Source: an uncultured Pelagibacteraceae bacterium
GTDB lineage: Bacteria > Pseudomonadota > Alphaproteobacteria > Pelagibacterales > Pelagibacteraceae
Length of the DNA: 64,000 nt
Direction of reading: 5' to 3'
Assembly: GCA_902620525.1 (NCBI GenBank)
Contig: CACNIK010000002.1
Location: forward strand, 124,001 to 188,000
Below are positions 19,371-29,044 of the stretch, piece after piece. The translations under genes and the position numbers were made by a program. Position 1 is the first letter of the stretch. The number at the start of each line of letters is the position of its first letter. The notes under the pieces were generated by a model. The model was not told the DNA's origin and made no database searches. It saw nothing but the letters and a program-made list of their open reading frames with translations.

Positions 19371-20445
19371 ATTTTTAACTTCGCTTATTGATCAATACTC
19401 GTTTTTAAATGTTTTTAAATATCTTACATTTAGAACTGGTTTGTCTTTAATGACGTCACTAGTAATTGTCTTTCTTATAGGAGGACCCCTTATTAAATTT
19501 TTTTCAAAAATGGATATTACTGGCCCTATAAGACAAGATGGACCTATTGATCATATAGTAAAAAAATCTGGTACACCAACTATGGGTGGAATCATAATTA
19601 TAATTGGAATGTTAACCAGCACACTTCTATGGGCAGATCTTAAAAATATATATATTTGGACATTAATATTTATCTCTATCGGCCTAGGCACATTAGGTTT
19701 TATAGATGATTTATTAAAAATAAAATATAGAAATTCAAGTGGATTAAATTCAAAACTTAAATTTTTTGGTCAATTTATTATTGGTTTTATTACTTTATTA
19801 ATATTAATTTATTTTTCAGGTCATGACTATATCAATAATATTTATTTTCCTTTTTTTAAAAATTTAATATTAGATATTGGAATATTTTTTATACCGTTTG
19901 GTTTATTTGTTATTATTGGTTCATCAAATGCTGTGAATTTAACAGACGGATTAGATGGATTAGCCACCGTTCCTATTATGTTGGTCGCGCTATCATTTAC
20001 ATTTATAAGTTATGTAGTTGGAAATATCATCTTTTCTGAATATTTACAGATACAATATATTCCTGGAGTTGGAGAAACAGCTATTTTTTGTGGATCAATT
20101 GTAGGGTCTTGTCTAGGCTTTCTTTGGTACAACGCTCCACCAGCAAAAATTTTTATGGGAGACACCGGATCTTTATCGTTAGGAGGTTCTTTGGCAGCAG
20201 TCGCAATAATAGTTAAACATGAAATCGTTCTTGCAATAATCGGGGGACTATTTGTCTTGGAAACTATTTCTGTAATTATACAAGTAATATCTTTTAAACT
20301 AACTGGAAAAAGAGTTTTTATGATGGCTCCTATTCATCATCATTTTGAAAAAAAAGGATGGGCAGAATCTACGATAGTTATAAGATTTTGGATCATCGCT
20401 ATTATTTTAGCTTTAATTGGATTAGCAACACTTAAATTAAGATAA
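19360..20445 (+). CDS. mraY: Phospho-N-acetylmuramoyl-pentapeptide transferase
   Basis: Polytopic membrane enzyme making lipid I by moving phospho-MurNAc-pentapeptide onto undecaprenyl phosphate. 361 residues, about ten membrane segments. Catalytic loops are recognisable: GTPTMGGI, GFIDDLLKI, NAVNLTDGLDGLA, FMGDTGSLSLGG and the histidine-rich APIHHHFEKKGW. Starts inside the last codons of murEF and its stop overlaps the murD ATG (TAATG). Confidence 0.98.
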   Translation: MLFEFLTSLIDQYSFLNVFKYLTFRTGLSLMTSLVIVFLIGGPLIKFFSKMDITGPIRQDGPIDHIVKKSGTPTMGGIIIIIGMLTSTLLWADLKNIYIWTLIFISIGLGTLGFIDDLLKIKYRNSSGLNSKLKFFGQFIIGFITLLILIYFSGHDYINNIYFPFFKNLILDIGIFFIPFGLFVIIGSSNAVNLTDGLDGLATVPIMLVALSFTFISYVVGNIIFSEYLQIQYIPGVGETAIFCGSIVGSCLGFLWYNAPPAKIFMGDTGSLSLGGSLAAVAIIVKHEIVLAIIGGLFVLETISVIIQVISFKLTGKRVFMMAPIHHHFEKKGWAESTIVIRFWIIAIILALIGLATLKLR

Positions 20446-21719
20446 TGTGTGGATCATTTAATTTTAATGATAAAAGTTTTGCTGTCTATGGTTTAGGGCT
20501 TACAGGTAAGTCCGTAGTGAAATTTTTAAAAAAAAATAAAGTTAAAAAAATCTCAATATGGGATGATAATTTATTTAATAAAAATTCAAAATTAAAAATA
20601 AATTTCAAAAAAAAATTAGATATTGTAAATTACATTATTTTAAGCCCTGGAATAAATATTAAAAAATCTAAATTTAAAAAAATATTATTAAAATATAAAA
20701 AAAAAATTATTACAGATTTAGATTTATTTTATTTAAAAAATAACGTTAAAAAATCAGTCATGATAACTGGAACAAATGGAAAATCAACCACATGCTCTTT
20801 AATTCATCATATTTTAAAAAAAAACAAAATTAAAAATAGATTAGTGGGCAATATAGGAAAACCAATTTTAGATTTAGAATTTGAAAAAAATTGTGTTTAT
20901 GTCATCGAGGCATCTTCTTTTCAATTAGAGTATTCAAATTTTATAAAACCATACTGTGCAGCTGTGCTCAATATTTCACAAGATCATCTAGATTGGCATG
21001 GTACAAAAAAAAATTACATAATGTCAAAAATAAAAATTTTCAATAATCAAACAAAAAATAATATCGCATATTTAAACGACATTAATCTTAAAAAAATCTA
21101 CAAAAAAAATAAATTTCAAGGAAAACTAAAGTATATTAAAAAAAATTCTTTAAACTTTAGAAATTATAAAAATCGATATCTTCAGCTTGAGGCTAATAAA
21201 AATAATGTTGAATTTGCATATTTTATTACAAAACTTTTTCAAATTAATAAGAAAAACTTTTTAAAATCATTAAAAACTTTCAGCGGTCTGCCACACCGAC
21301 ATGAAACATTTTTAAAATTAGGTAAAAGTACTTTTATTAATGATTCTAAAGCGACATCATTTGAGTCTACAAAATATGCTCTAAATTCAAATAATAATAT
21401 TATTTGGATAACTGGTGGGCAGCCAAAAAAAAACGATAAAATAAAAATTAACAAGTTTAAGAAAAAAATTATTAAAGCTTATATTATAGGAAAACATAAA
21501 AATTTCTTTATAAAACATTTACGTAAAAAAATTAAATATGAAATTGTTAAAAATTTAAGAGTAGCAGTAAATAGAATTTTTAAATCTTTTAACAAAGAAA
21601 AAAAAATTACTTTTTTATTTAGTCCTGCAAGCGCATCTTACGATCAATTTAATAATTTTGTTGAGAGAGGAGAAAAATTCAAACATTTGGTAAACAGTCA
21701 TGCTAAAAAATTTAATTAA
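20445..21719 (+). CDS. murD: UDP-MurNAc-L-alanine:D-glutamate ligase
   Basis: Adds D-glutamate to UDP-MurNAc-L-Ala. 424 residues; N-terminal nucleotide fold with AVYGLGLTGKSVVKFL, P-loop MITGTNGKSTTCSL, VIEASSFQLEY, LNISQDHLDWHGT, and C-terminal FINDSKATSFEST and SPASASYDQFNNFVERGE. Shorter than E. coli MurD by few residues and unusually lysine-rich, as expected for an AT-rich genome. Overlaps ftsW by 20 bp. Confidence 0.96.
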   Translation: MCGSFNFNDKSFAVYGLGLTGKSVVKFLKKNKVKKISIWDDNLFNKNSKLKINFKKKLDIVNYIILSPGINIKKSKFKKILLKYKKKIITDLDLFYLKNNVKKSVMITGTNGKSTTCSLIHHILKKNKIKNRLVGNIGKPILDLEFEKNCVYVIEASSFQLEYSNFIKPYCAAVLNISQDHLDWHGTKKNYIMSKIKIFNNQTKNNIAYLNDINLKKIYKKNKFQGKLKYIKKNSLNFRNYKNRYLQLEANKNNVEFAYFITKLFQINKKNFLKSLKTFSGLPHRHETFLKLGKSTFINDSKATSFESTKYALNSNNNIIWITGGQPKKNDKIKINKFKKKIIKAYIIGKHKNFFIKHLRKKIKYEIVKNLRVAVNRIFKSFNKEKKITFLFSPASASYDQFNNFVERGEKFKHLVNSHAKKFN

Positions 21720-22827
21720 TTCTGACAGAGTAAGCGATTATTGGAGAAATATTGATAAAAACATTCTTTTTAGTTTTTTGGCTTTATTTTTTTTGGGGAT
21801 TTTTTTTTCATTTTCTTCAACATCATCGTTAGCAGGGGAGAGACTTAACAAAGATTTTTATCATTATTTTTCCAGACATTTAATATTTTCTACTTTTGCT
21901 ATTATAGTTATGTTTTTTATCTCTTATATAAAAATGTCTTTTCTAAGAAAATTAATTTTACCTATTTTCGTAATTTCCCTAACATTGTTAATTTTAGTTC
22001 ATTTTATTGGCATTGAAATTAAAGGTGCAAAAAGATGGCTTGATTTATTCATTTTTCGTTTACAACCAATAGAGTTAATTAAACCTTTTTTTGTTTTAAT
22101 TACTGCAAACATAATTGCCAACGGAAAAGATAAAAATCCAAATTATTCTTATTTTCTCAGCTTAATACTTTTATCAGTGATAATAATCTTGCTTTTAAAT
22201 CAGCCAGATGTTGGTCAATCGATTTTATTAATAACAACTTGGGTTTCTATATTATTTATTTCTGGAATTAAGATAGGCTATATTCTTCTTCTATTTGGTT
22301 TATTAATCATTTGCGCAATTTCAATTTTAATAATTTTTCCTGAAAAATTTGGTTATATAATACAAAGATTTAACACTTTTTTTGATCCAACTAAGGGGGA
22401 TAATTTCCAAACTGATAAAGCTTTAGCGGCAATTAAACAAGGAGGACTTACAGGCCAAGGTATGGGAGAAGGTATCTTAAAAGAAAGCGTGCCTGAAGCT
22501 CACACAGATTATATTATAGCTGTAATAGCAGAAGAGTTTGGTTCTATTATATCAATAATAGTAATAACTATTTTTTTATACATTTCTTATAGAATAATAA
22601 AAAATTGCTTTAAAACTTCTAATGAAAGTTCAAAAATTGCTTTATGTGGACTATCGTCGTTGTTAATTTTTCAAACTTTCATACATGTGAGTGTTAACAC
22701 GAGTTTGTTACCAACCACAGGTATGACTTTGCCTTTCTTGAGTTACGGGGGATCCTCTCTAATTGGTAGCTCTATTCTGGCTGGAGTTATTCTTAATTTA
22801 ACAAAAAATAGATTTGAAAATGAATAA
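21700..22827 (+). CDS. ftsW: Septal peptidoglycan glycosyltransferase FtsW (SEDS family)
   Basis: 375 residues, about ten membrane segments. Polymerises lipid II at the septum together with FtsI. SEDS signatures: KGAKRWLDLFIFRLQPIELIKP, NQPDVGQSIL with the catalytic-region Asp, the loop ending in EAHTDYIIAVIAEEFGS, and TGMTLPFLSYGGSSL near the C-terminus. Its dcw position and partner FtsI distinguish it from the RodA copy at 56619. Starts inside murD and overlaps murG. Confidence 0.96.
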   Translation: MLKNLINSDRVSDYWRNIDKNILFSFLALFFLGIFFSFSSTSSLAGERLNKDFYHYFSRHLIFSTFAIIVMFFISYIKMSFLRKLILPIFVISLTLLILVHFIGIEIKGAKRWLDLFIFRLQPIELIKPFFVLITANIIANGKDKNPNYSYFLSLILLSVIIILLLNQPDVGQSILLITTWVSILFISGIKIGYILLLFGLLIICAISILIIFPEKFGYIIQRFNTFFDPTKGDNFQTDKALAAIKQGGLTGQGMGEGILKESVPEAHTDYIIAVIAEEFGSIISIIVITIFLYISYRIIKNCFKTSNESSKIALCGLSSLLIFQTFIHVSVNTSLLPTTGMTLPFLSYGGSSLIGSSILAGVILNLTKNRFENE

Positions 22828-23905
22828 TTTAAAGAAAGATATAATAATAGCTACAGGAGGTACTGGCGGCCACATTTTCCCCGCTGTAAGTTTAGCTGAT
22901 TATCTTAATAAAAATGGATTTAATACGATTATTACCACAGACAAAAGAGGTTTAAAATTCATTGATGATAAATATTCAAAAAAAACAGTTTTAATCAATA
23001 GTTCATCCCTCAATAAAAAAAATATATTAACATCAATTTTTAAAATAATATTTGCTTTCTTAAACTCATTATTTTTTCTTATCAAAAAAAAACCTAAATT
23101 TATTTTTGGCATGGGTGGTTATGCGTCCTTTCCAGTCTGTTTAGCGGGAGTGATTTTAAGAATACCGTTTGTGATTTATGAGAATAATCTGTTAATTGGA
23201 AAAGCCAATAGATATTTGACGCCTTATGCAAAAAAAATCTTTGTTTCGTATAAAGATACTCAAGGAATTAATATAAAATATGAAAGCAAAATTATTATTA
23301 CAGGAAATATTTTAAGAGAAAATATACTTAATTATTCAAAATTCAGTAAAGATAAAACGCAAAGCAAACTGAATATATTAGTACTAGGCGGTAGTCAGGC
23401 TGCGAAAGTTTTCGCCGAAAAACTACCGGATGTATTTATAAAATGTAAAAATAATCATATAAATCTTAAAATTTACCAGCAATGTTTAGGTGAGCAAAAA
23501 GATGATTTACAAAAGAAATATAACAATAATAGTGTTGACCACGAACTTTTTAATTTTACCTTTGATATTATAAAATATTATAGTTTGGCTAATTTAGTCA
23601 TTACAAGAGCAGGCTCCTCAGCCTTAGCAGAACTATTAAATTGCAAAATCCCTTTTATTTCCATACCTCTAGTTTCATCGTCAGATAATCATCAATTCAT
23701 AAATGCTCAATATTTTAGTGAAAAAGGCTTTGGTATTATGTTAGAGGAAAAAGACATAAATATTGGTCTATTTAATTTACTTCAATCAATACATAACGAC
23801 AAATCAGTGTTAAAATCGATTGAAACAAATCAGAAGAAACACTCTGATAAAAATGTATTTGCAATTATAAGAAAAGAAATAACAAAACTTTTTTATGAAA
23901 ATTAA
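22814..23905 (+). CDS. murG: UDP-GlcNAc:lipid I N-acetylglucosaminyltransferase
   Basis: GT-B enzyme making lipid II at the inner face of the membrane. 363 residues; ATGGTGGHIFPAVSLA near the start, FGMGGYASFPVCLAG, YENNLLIGKANRYL, LNILVLGGSQAAKVF and the donor-site ITRAGSSALAEL with IPLVSSSDNHQFINA. ATG 22814 and ATG 22820 are both possible. Overlaps ftsW by 14 bp and murC by 11 bp. Confidence 0.97.
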   Translation: MKMNNLKKDIIIATGGTGGHIFPAVSLADYLNKNGFNTIITTDKRGLKFIDDKYSKKTVLINSSSLNKKNILTSIFKIIFAFLNSLFFLIKKKPKFIFGMGGYASFPVCLAGVILRIPFVIYENNLLIGKANRYLTPYAKKIFVSYKDTQGINIKYESKIIITGNILRENILNYSKFSKDKTQSKLNILVLGGSQAAKVFAEKLPDVFIKCKNNHINLKIYQQCLGEQKDDLQKKYNNNSVDHELFNFTFDIIKYYSLANLVITRAGSSALAELLNCKIPFISIPLVSSSDNHQFINAQYFSEKGFGIMLEEKDINIGLFNLLQSIHNDKSVLKSIETNQKKHSDKNVFAIIRKEITKLFYEN

Positions 23906-25289
23906 TATAGGTCAAAAAGAAATTATACACTTTATCGGAATGGGCGGAATAGGTATGAGCGGTCTTGCCCAAATTATGAAAATAATGGGTTTTAAAGTTC
24001 AGGGAAGTGATATCAGTATGAATAAAAATATTGAGAATTGCAAAAAATTAGGAATTAAGTTCTTTCTAGGCCAGAAGAAAAAAAATATTAAAAAAGCAAC
24101 TATTCTCGTAAAGTCATCTGCAATTAAAAGTAATAACCAAGAAGTTAAAGAAGCAAAAAAAAGAAAACTACCTATTTATGAGAGGGTAGAAGTACTAGCT
24201 AACATTGTTTCATTAAAAAAAAATATAATTATTTCTGGTTCACATGGAAAAACAACAACTACATCATTAGTTTCAAAAATACTATTAGAGTCTAGATTGG
24301 ACCCAACGATAATAAATGGTGGTGTAATAAACTCTATCAAAAACAATGCAAAGCATGGAAAGGGAGAATGGGCCGTTCTAGAGGCAGACGAGTCTGACGG
24401 AAGTTTTTTAAAACTTCCTATTAATTATTCAATAGTTACAAATATTGATAACGAGCATATAGATTATTACAAAAATTATAAAAATTTAGAGAATAGTTTT
24501 TTACAGTTTATAAACAAAACTCCACCAATTGGTAAATGCATAATATGTATAGATGATAAAAATATCAAAAAACTCAAAAAAAAAATCAGAACGAAAAATA
24601 TTTTAACGTACGGTTTTGCATCATTTGCAGATTATCAAATTACAAATCCAAAATATAATAACAAAAATTGTAAATTTAATTTAATTGTTAAAAATTTTTT
24701 AGGAAAAAAAAAGGTTTTTAAAAACATAATTGTTAATCTCATTGGTAAACATAATATATTAAATTCTGTCGCTGCCATTAGTGTATGTCTAAATTTAGGT
24801 ATAAAAATTGAAACAATTAAAAGTGCTTTGATTAAATTTACAGGAGTTCAAAGAAGAATGACAAAAATATTTGAAAAAAATGAAAATGAGTTTTATGATG
24901 ATTATGCCCATCACCCAACAGAAATTTATTCTGTGCTAGAAGGAATTAAAAAAGTTGCAAATGAAAAAAAAATCACCTCAGTCTTTCAACCACATAGATT
25001 CAGCAGAGTGAATTTATTAAAACAAGAATTCTCAAAATCTTTTAAATTTTCAGATAGAGTGATTTTGTGTCCAATTTATGCCGCTGGTGAAAAAATAATC
25101 AATAATTTTGATCTTGTAAAGTTTGGAAGAATGATTTCTCTGAATTCCAGTGTTGAAGTTATCATTATTAAAAATGAAAAAGACTTTAAAAATTTTTTTA
25201 AAAAAAATTTGATTAAAAAGGAAATAATTATCGGTATGGGAGCTGGATCAATATCGAACTGGATGAGAGATTTAAAACAATCATTATGA
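23895..25289 (+). CDS. murC: UDP-N-acetylmuramate:L-alanine ligase
   Basis: First amino-acid addition in wall precursor synthesis. 464 residues; N-terminal FIGMGGIGMSGLAQIM, P-loop ISGSHGKTTTTSL, EADESDGSFLKL, TNIDNEHIDYY, FYDDYAHHPTEI and FQPHRFSRV. Joins murG by an 11-bp overlap and murB by an ATGA junction. Confidence 0.97.
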   Translation: MKINIGQKEIIHFIGMGGIGMSGLAQIMKIMGFKVQGSDISMNKNIENCKKLGIKFFLGQKKKNIKKATILVKSSAIKSNNQEVKEAKKRKLPIYERVEVLANIVSLKKNIIISGSHGKTTTTSLVSKILLESRLDPTIINGGVINSIKNNAKHGKGEWAVLEADESDGSFLKLPINYSIVTNIDNEHIDYYKNYKNLENSFLQFINKTPPIGKCIICIDDKNIKKLKKKIRTKNILTYGFASFADYQITNPKYNNKNCKFNLIVKNFLGKKKVFKNIIVNLIGKHNILNSVAAISVCLNLGIKIETIKSALIKFTGVQRRMTKIFEKNENEFYDDYAHHPTEIYSVLEGIKKVANEKKITSVFQPHRFSRVNLLKQEFSKSFKFSDRVILCPIYAAGEKIINNFDLVKFGRMISLNSSVEVIIIKNEKDFKNFFKKNLIKKEIIIGMGAGSISNWMRDLKQSL

Positions 25290-26200
25290 AATTAGAGAAG
25301 AATAAACTATTAGATAAATTTGGAAAAAATATTATTTTTAAAGAAAACTTATCAAAATATAGTTGGTTTAATCTTGGTGGTGCAGCAGAAATTTTTTTTA
25401 AACCAGACAGTACTAAACAATTAACAGATTTTTTGAAAACCATAAAAAATTTTCACAAAATAATTTGCTTAGGTGCTGGATCTAATACTTTAATTAGAGA
25501 TGGTGGTTTTAGTGGAGTAGTAATAAAATTAAGTCCTAAATTTTCATACATAAATAGAATTGAAAAAAATGTTTTGGAAGTAGGAGCCGGGACTTTAGAT
25601 AAAACTTTATCTAAATTTGCAGCTGACAATTCTATTATTAATTTTGAATTTCTATCTTGTATACCAGGCTCAATAGGCGGCGCTATAATAATGAATAGTG
25701 GTTGTTATGGGGAAGAAATTTCTAACATACTAATTTCAATTAAAACAATAGATTTCAATTGTAATTTAAAAGAATTTAAAAAGGATCAAATAAAATTTGA
25801 TTATAGAGGCACAAACTTACCTAAAGATTTAATAATTCTTTCAGCCAAACTCCATGCAAAAACCGGTGACAAACGTTTGATTAATGAAAAAATTAAAAAT
25901 TTTATTGAGAATAAAAAAAATTCTCAACCTAGCCAAATTAAAACTTGTGGTAGCACTTTTAAAAATCCAAAAAATAAAAAAGCTTGGGAGCTGATTAAAG
26001 ACTCTAACTGTAATCTCTTATCATTTGGTAAAGCAAGTATATCAAAAAAACATTGTAATTTTTTTGTAAACGAGGGTGGAGCATCATCTGAGGATATTGA
26101 GAAATTAATTGAGTCAGTAAGGCAGAAAGTATTTGAAAAACATAACGTTAACCTAGAATTAGAACTGAAAATAATAGGTGAAACAAACAAAAATGATTAA
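25286..26200 (+). CDS. murB: UDP-N-acetylenolpyruvoylglucosamine reductase
   Basis: FAD enzyme that reduces UDP-GlcNAc-enolpyruvate to UDP-MurNAc. 304 residues; NLGGAAEIFF, the FAD-binding GAGSNTLIRDGGFSGVVIKL, SCIPGSIGGAIIMNSGCYG, DYRGTNLP, and the catalytic serine region TCGSTFKNP followed by the C-terminal NEGGASSEDIE. Length and motif set suit the shorter MurB type. Confidence 0.96.
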   Translation: MKLEKNKLLDKFGKNIIFKENLSKYSWFNLGGAAEIFFKPDSTKQLTDFLKTIKNFHKIICLGAGSNTLIRDGGFSGVVIKLSPKFSYINRIEKNVLEVGAGTLDKTLSKFAADNSIINFEFLSCIPGSIGGAIIMNSGCYGEEISNILISIKTIDFNCNLKEFKKDQIKFDYRGTNLPKDLIILSAKLHAKTGDKRLINEKIKNFIENKKNSQPSQIKTCGSTFKNPKNKKAWELIKDSNCNLLSFGKASISKKHCNFFVNEGGASSEDIEKLIESVRQKVFEKHNVNLELELKIIGETNKND

Positions 26201-27122
26201 AAAGAAAATTTTAGTAGTTTTAGGTGGAAATTCAAGGGAACGAGAAATAAGTTTAAAAACCGGAAAGGCTTGTATAGTCGCTATAAAAAAACTAGGTCAT
26301 AAGGTAGAAATATTTGACCCTAAAAAAAAATCATTTTTTGATATTAAAAAAAGCAATTCAGATATTATTTTTAACGCGCTTCATGGAGAAGAGGGTGAAG
26401 ATGGTTATGCGCAAAGTTTTTTTGAATACTCTAAAATTCCTTATACTCATTCAGGTGTACTATCGTCTATGAATGCAATGAATAAATTAATATCAAAAAA
26501 AATATTTATTAGACATAAAATTACAACACCAAAATACATGGTCATAACAAAAAAAAACTATAATTTTAAAAATCTTAAAAAGAATATTAAAATTCAAAAA
26601 TTAAAATATCCAATGGTAATTAAACCAAATAATGAAGGATCAAGTATTGGTGTAAGAATTTGTAAAAATTTAATTTCTTTAAAAAAAAATATTAATATTT
26701 TATTAAAAATTTACGATACATTAATAATAGAGAATTTTATTGGTGGGCAAGAAATTCAAGTTGCAGTTCTAAATGGTAAAGCACTAGGGGCTATTGAATT
26801 AAAACCAAAACGAAAGTTTTATGATTATAAAGCTAAATATACGAAATCAGCTAAAACTGATCATATAATGCCAGCTAATATTTCCAAAAAAAAATATTAT
26901 GAAGTATTAAAAATTGCACAAAGAACACACAAAATTTTAGGATGTAGAGGTGTGACGAGATCGGATTTTAAATTCAAGAATAATAAATTTTATTTGTTGG
27001 AAACTAACACTCAACCAGGAATGACGGATTTATCTTTGGTTCCAGAAATAGCTAGTTATAAAAAAATCTCATTTAAAAAACTTATTCATAAGCTAATTTC
27101 AGATGCAAGCTTAAATAAATGA
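26193..27122 (+). CDS. ddl: D-alanine:D-alanine ligase
   Basis: ATP-grasp ligase supplying D-Ala-D-Ala to MurF. 309 residues from ATG 26193 (MIKKKILVVLGGNSRERE); an upstream in-frame GTG at 26178 is less likely. Visible motifs: FNALHGEEGEDGYAQSFFEY, YTHSGVLSSMNAMNKLISK, MVIKPNNEGSSIGV, TRSDFKFKNNKFYLLETNTQPGM. Overlaps murB by 8 bp and ftsQ by an ATGA junction. Confidence 0.96.
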   Translation: MIKKKILVVLGGNSREREISLKTGKACIVAIKKLGHKVEIFDPKKKSFFDIKKSNSDIIFNALHGEEGEDGYAQSFFEYSKIPYTHSGVLSSMNAMNKLISKKIFIRHKITTPKYMVITKKNYNFKNLKKNIKIQKLKYPMVIKPNNEGSSIGVRICKNLISLKKNINILLKIYDTLIIENFIGGQEIQVAVLNGKALGAIELKPKRKFYDYKAKYTKSAKTDHIMPANISKKKYYEVLKIAQRTHKILGCRGVTRSDFKFKNNKFYLLETNTQPGMTDLSLVPEIASYKKISFKKLIHKLISDASLNK

Positions 27123-27787
27123 AAAAAAGTGTAACCGTTTTATCATTATTTTTATTAATAATAATGCTCACAACATTTAATCCTAATAATTTTAATTTTG
27201 GTTTACAGTTTTTTAAGATTAAACAGATAGAAGTTAAAAATCTTAAATTTCTTGAAAAAAAAAAAATAGAAAATCAATTTTTAAAAGAACTATCAGGCTC
27301 AAGTTTATTTATTTTTGATGATAAAAAAATTAAAAAAATGCTTAATAATAATGACTTTATAAGTTATTTGGAATTTAAAAAAATTTTTCCATCCAAACTT
27401 CAAATTATTGTTTATGAAAAAGAAGTAATAGCAATACTTAATGATAAGCGAGATAAATACTATTTAGCTAAAAATGGAGAAAAAATTAAGTTTTTCAAAA
27501 ACCCAAGTTTAGAAAAATTACCGAATATTTTTGGTAAGCAAAAAAACTTTTTAAATATTTATTCTACTTTGATAAAAATTAATTTTCCAATTTCTAAAAT
27601 TAAGTCATTTTACTATTTTGATGTAGGAAGATGGGATATTTTATTGGAAAATAAAAAAGTAATCAAACTGCCTGTTAACAATTTCAATCTTAGTTTAAAA
27701 AATTATATGGAAATTAGTAAAGAGATTAATTTTGATAAATATACAATTTTTGATTATAGAGTCGATGATCAACTAATTTTAAAATAA
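27119..27787 (+). CDS. ftsQ: Cell division protein FtsQ
   Basis: 222 residues: a very short cytoplasmic tail (MKKS), one membrane helix (VTVLSLFLLIIMLTTF), a POTRA-like domain (about 33-95; FFKIKQIEVKNLKFLEKKKI, SLFIFDDKKIKKML, FPSKLQIIVYEKEVIAIL) and a beta domain with GRWDILLENKKVIKLP. It is shorter than many FtsQ proteins, mostly because the cytoplasmic N-terminus is reduced. Partner of FtsL/FtsB; it lies between ddl and ftsA as expected. Confidence 0.92.
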   Translation: MKKSVTVLSLFLLIIMLTTFNPNNFNFGLQFFKIKQIEVKNLKFLEKKKIENQFLKELSGSSLFIFDDKKIKKMLNNNDFISYLEFKKIFPSKLQIIVYEKEVIAILNDKRDKYYLAKNGEKIKFFKNPSLEKLPNIFGKQKNFLNIYSTLIKINFPISKIKSFYYFDVGRWDILLENKKVIKLPVNNFNLSLKNYMEISKEINFDKYTIFDYRVDDQLILK

Positions 27788-27788
27788 G

Positions 27789-28979
27789 ATGAATAAATTT
27801 AAAAAAAAAAATCTTTACGTAGAAATAAAAGACGAAAGTTTTTTAGTGGCAATTGGTGAACACGATGATGAGCTCAACTTTAAAATTTTAGAGCATGAAT
27901 TATATTCACCTTCAGGCTTTAAAGATGGAAAAATAATAAATTTGGCAACTACAGTAGAAAACTTAAAAAAAGTGGTCAAGAAAGTTGAGAATAAATCTAA
28001 CCTTTTTTTTTCTGAAATTAATGTAATTATTAATCAAACTGACATTGACTGCATTAATATAAGTGGTTTTAAAAAGCTAAATGGAAATCAAATATTATCG
28101 GATGATATTTCATATATTTTAAATGATGTTAAATCAAAATTATTAGAATCTGAAAAAGATAAAACAATAATTCATCTTTTTAATACAAAATACTCATTAG
28201 ATAATAAGCAAATTAAAAACTTACCAATCGGTTTATATGGTAATTTTTATTCTCATCAGCTTACTTTCTTTTTAATAAAAAATAATGAACTTAAAAATTT
28301 AAAAACTTTATTTAATAAATGTAACTTAGATATAAATAAGATAATTCTTAAAAATTTCTCTGATGGGATAAAAATAATAAATAGTTATAAAAATGATACT
28401 TTTATCAAATTTAAAATAAGTAAAAATGAGACAAATTTATTATTTTTTTTCGAATCTGCTTTTTGTTTCTCTCAAAAATTTAATTTTGGATCAGATATTA
28501 TACTTAAAGACATTTCCAAGGTTTGTTCACTTGAAATTTCATCAGTACGAAAAATAATTTCAGAATCTAATTTAAAAATTTCTGATAAAAACTTATATAT
28601 AGATAAAAAGTATTTTGATAAAAATAATTTTAGAAAAATCAGTCTTGATCATATAATGGAAATTTCTTCTGCGAGAATAGAGGAAATAACTAACATTATA
28701 TTCAATAAAAATAAAAATTTATATGATATTAAAAATAAAGAAATTGATTTATATTTTGATTTTGAAGATAAAGATATTTTAGATAAATTTCACTATATTT
28801 TTGAAAACAGTCTAAAAAAATGTAAATTTAAAATCCTAAAAAATAAAGAAGATGATCCTTTAGATTCCATTAAAATATTCGGTCAACTTTTGTCTAATGG
28901 GTGGGCTAAAGAGGCAATACCAGTCGTAAATAAAAAAAGTTCGCTGATTTCGAGGATTTTTTCTAGTTTATTTGAATAA
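27789..28979 (+). CDS. ftsA: Highly divergent FtsA-like division protein, nucleotide-binding motifs lost
   Basis: 396 residues, identified mainly by position after ftsQ and by ending in an amphipathic helix (SLISRIFSSLFE) like the FtsA membrane anchor. Alignable relics include a segment (about 205-245) where FtsA carries the phosphate-2 loop DIGGGTTD: here it reads FKISKNETN, followed by FGSDIILKDISKV where the family has GGDxITxDI. The phosphate-1 loop and the C-terminal adenosine-site glycines (family TGGxSxLxGL) are also absent (DLYFDFEDKDILDKF). FtsA tethers FtsZ filaments to the membrane; here nucleotide-dependent polymerisation appears lost while the anchor is kept. The ftsA call is firm by context; ATPase loss is inferred by eye. 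Confidence 0.8.
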   Translation: MNKFKKKNLYVEIKDESFLVAIGEHDDELNFKILEHELYSPSGFKDGKIINLATTVENLKKVVKKVENKSNLFFSEINVIINQTDIDCINISGFKKLNGNQILSDDISYILNDVKSKLLESEKDKTIIHLFNTKYSLDNKQIKNLPIGLYGNFYSHQLTFFLIKNNELKNLKTLFNKCNLDINKIILKNFSDGIKIINSYKNDTFIKFKISKNETNLLFFFESAFCFSQKFNFGSDIILKDISKVCSLEISSVRKIISESNLKISDKNLYIDKKYFDKNNFRKISLDHIMEISSARIEEITNIIFNKNKNLYDIKNKEIDLYFDFEDKDILDKFHYIFENSLKKCKFKILKNKEDDPLDSIKIFGQLLSNGWAKEAIPVVNKKSSLISRIFSSLFE

Positions 28980-29044
28980 AAGTGTTATTTTTTGAAACAT
29001 TATTTGTTTTAAGAATATCTGACTAATTTAATATACCTAAAAAA

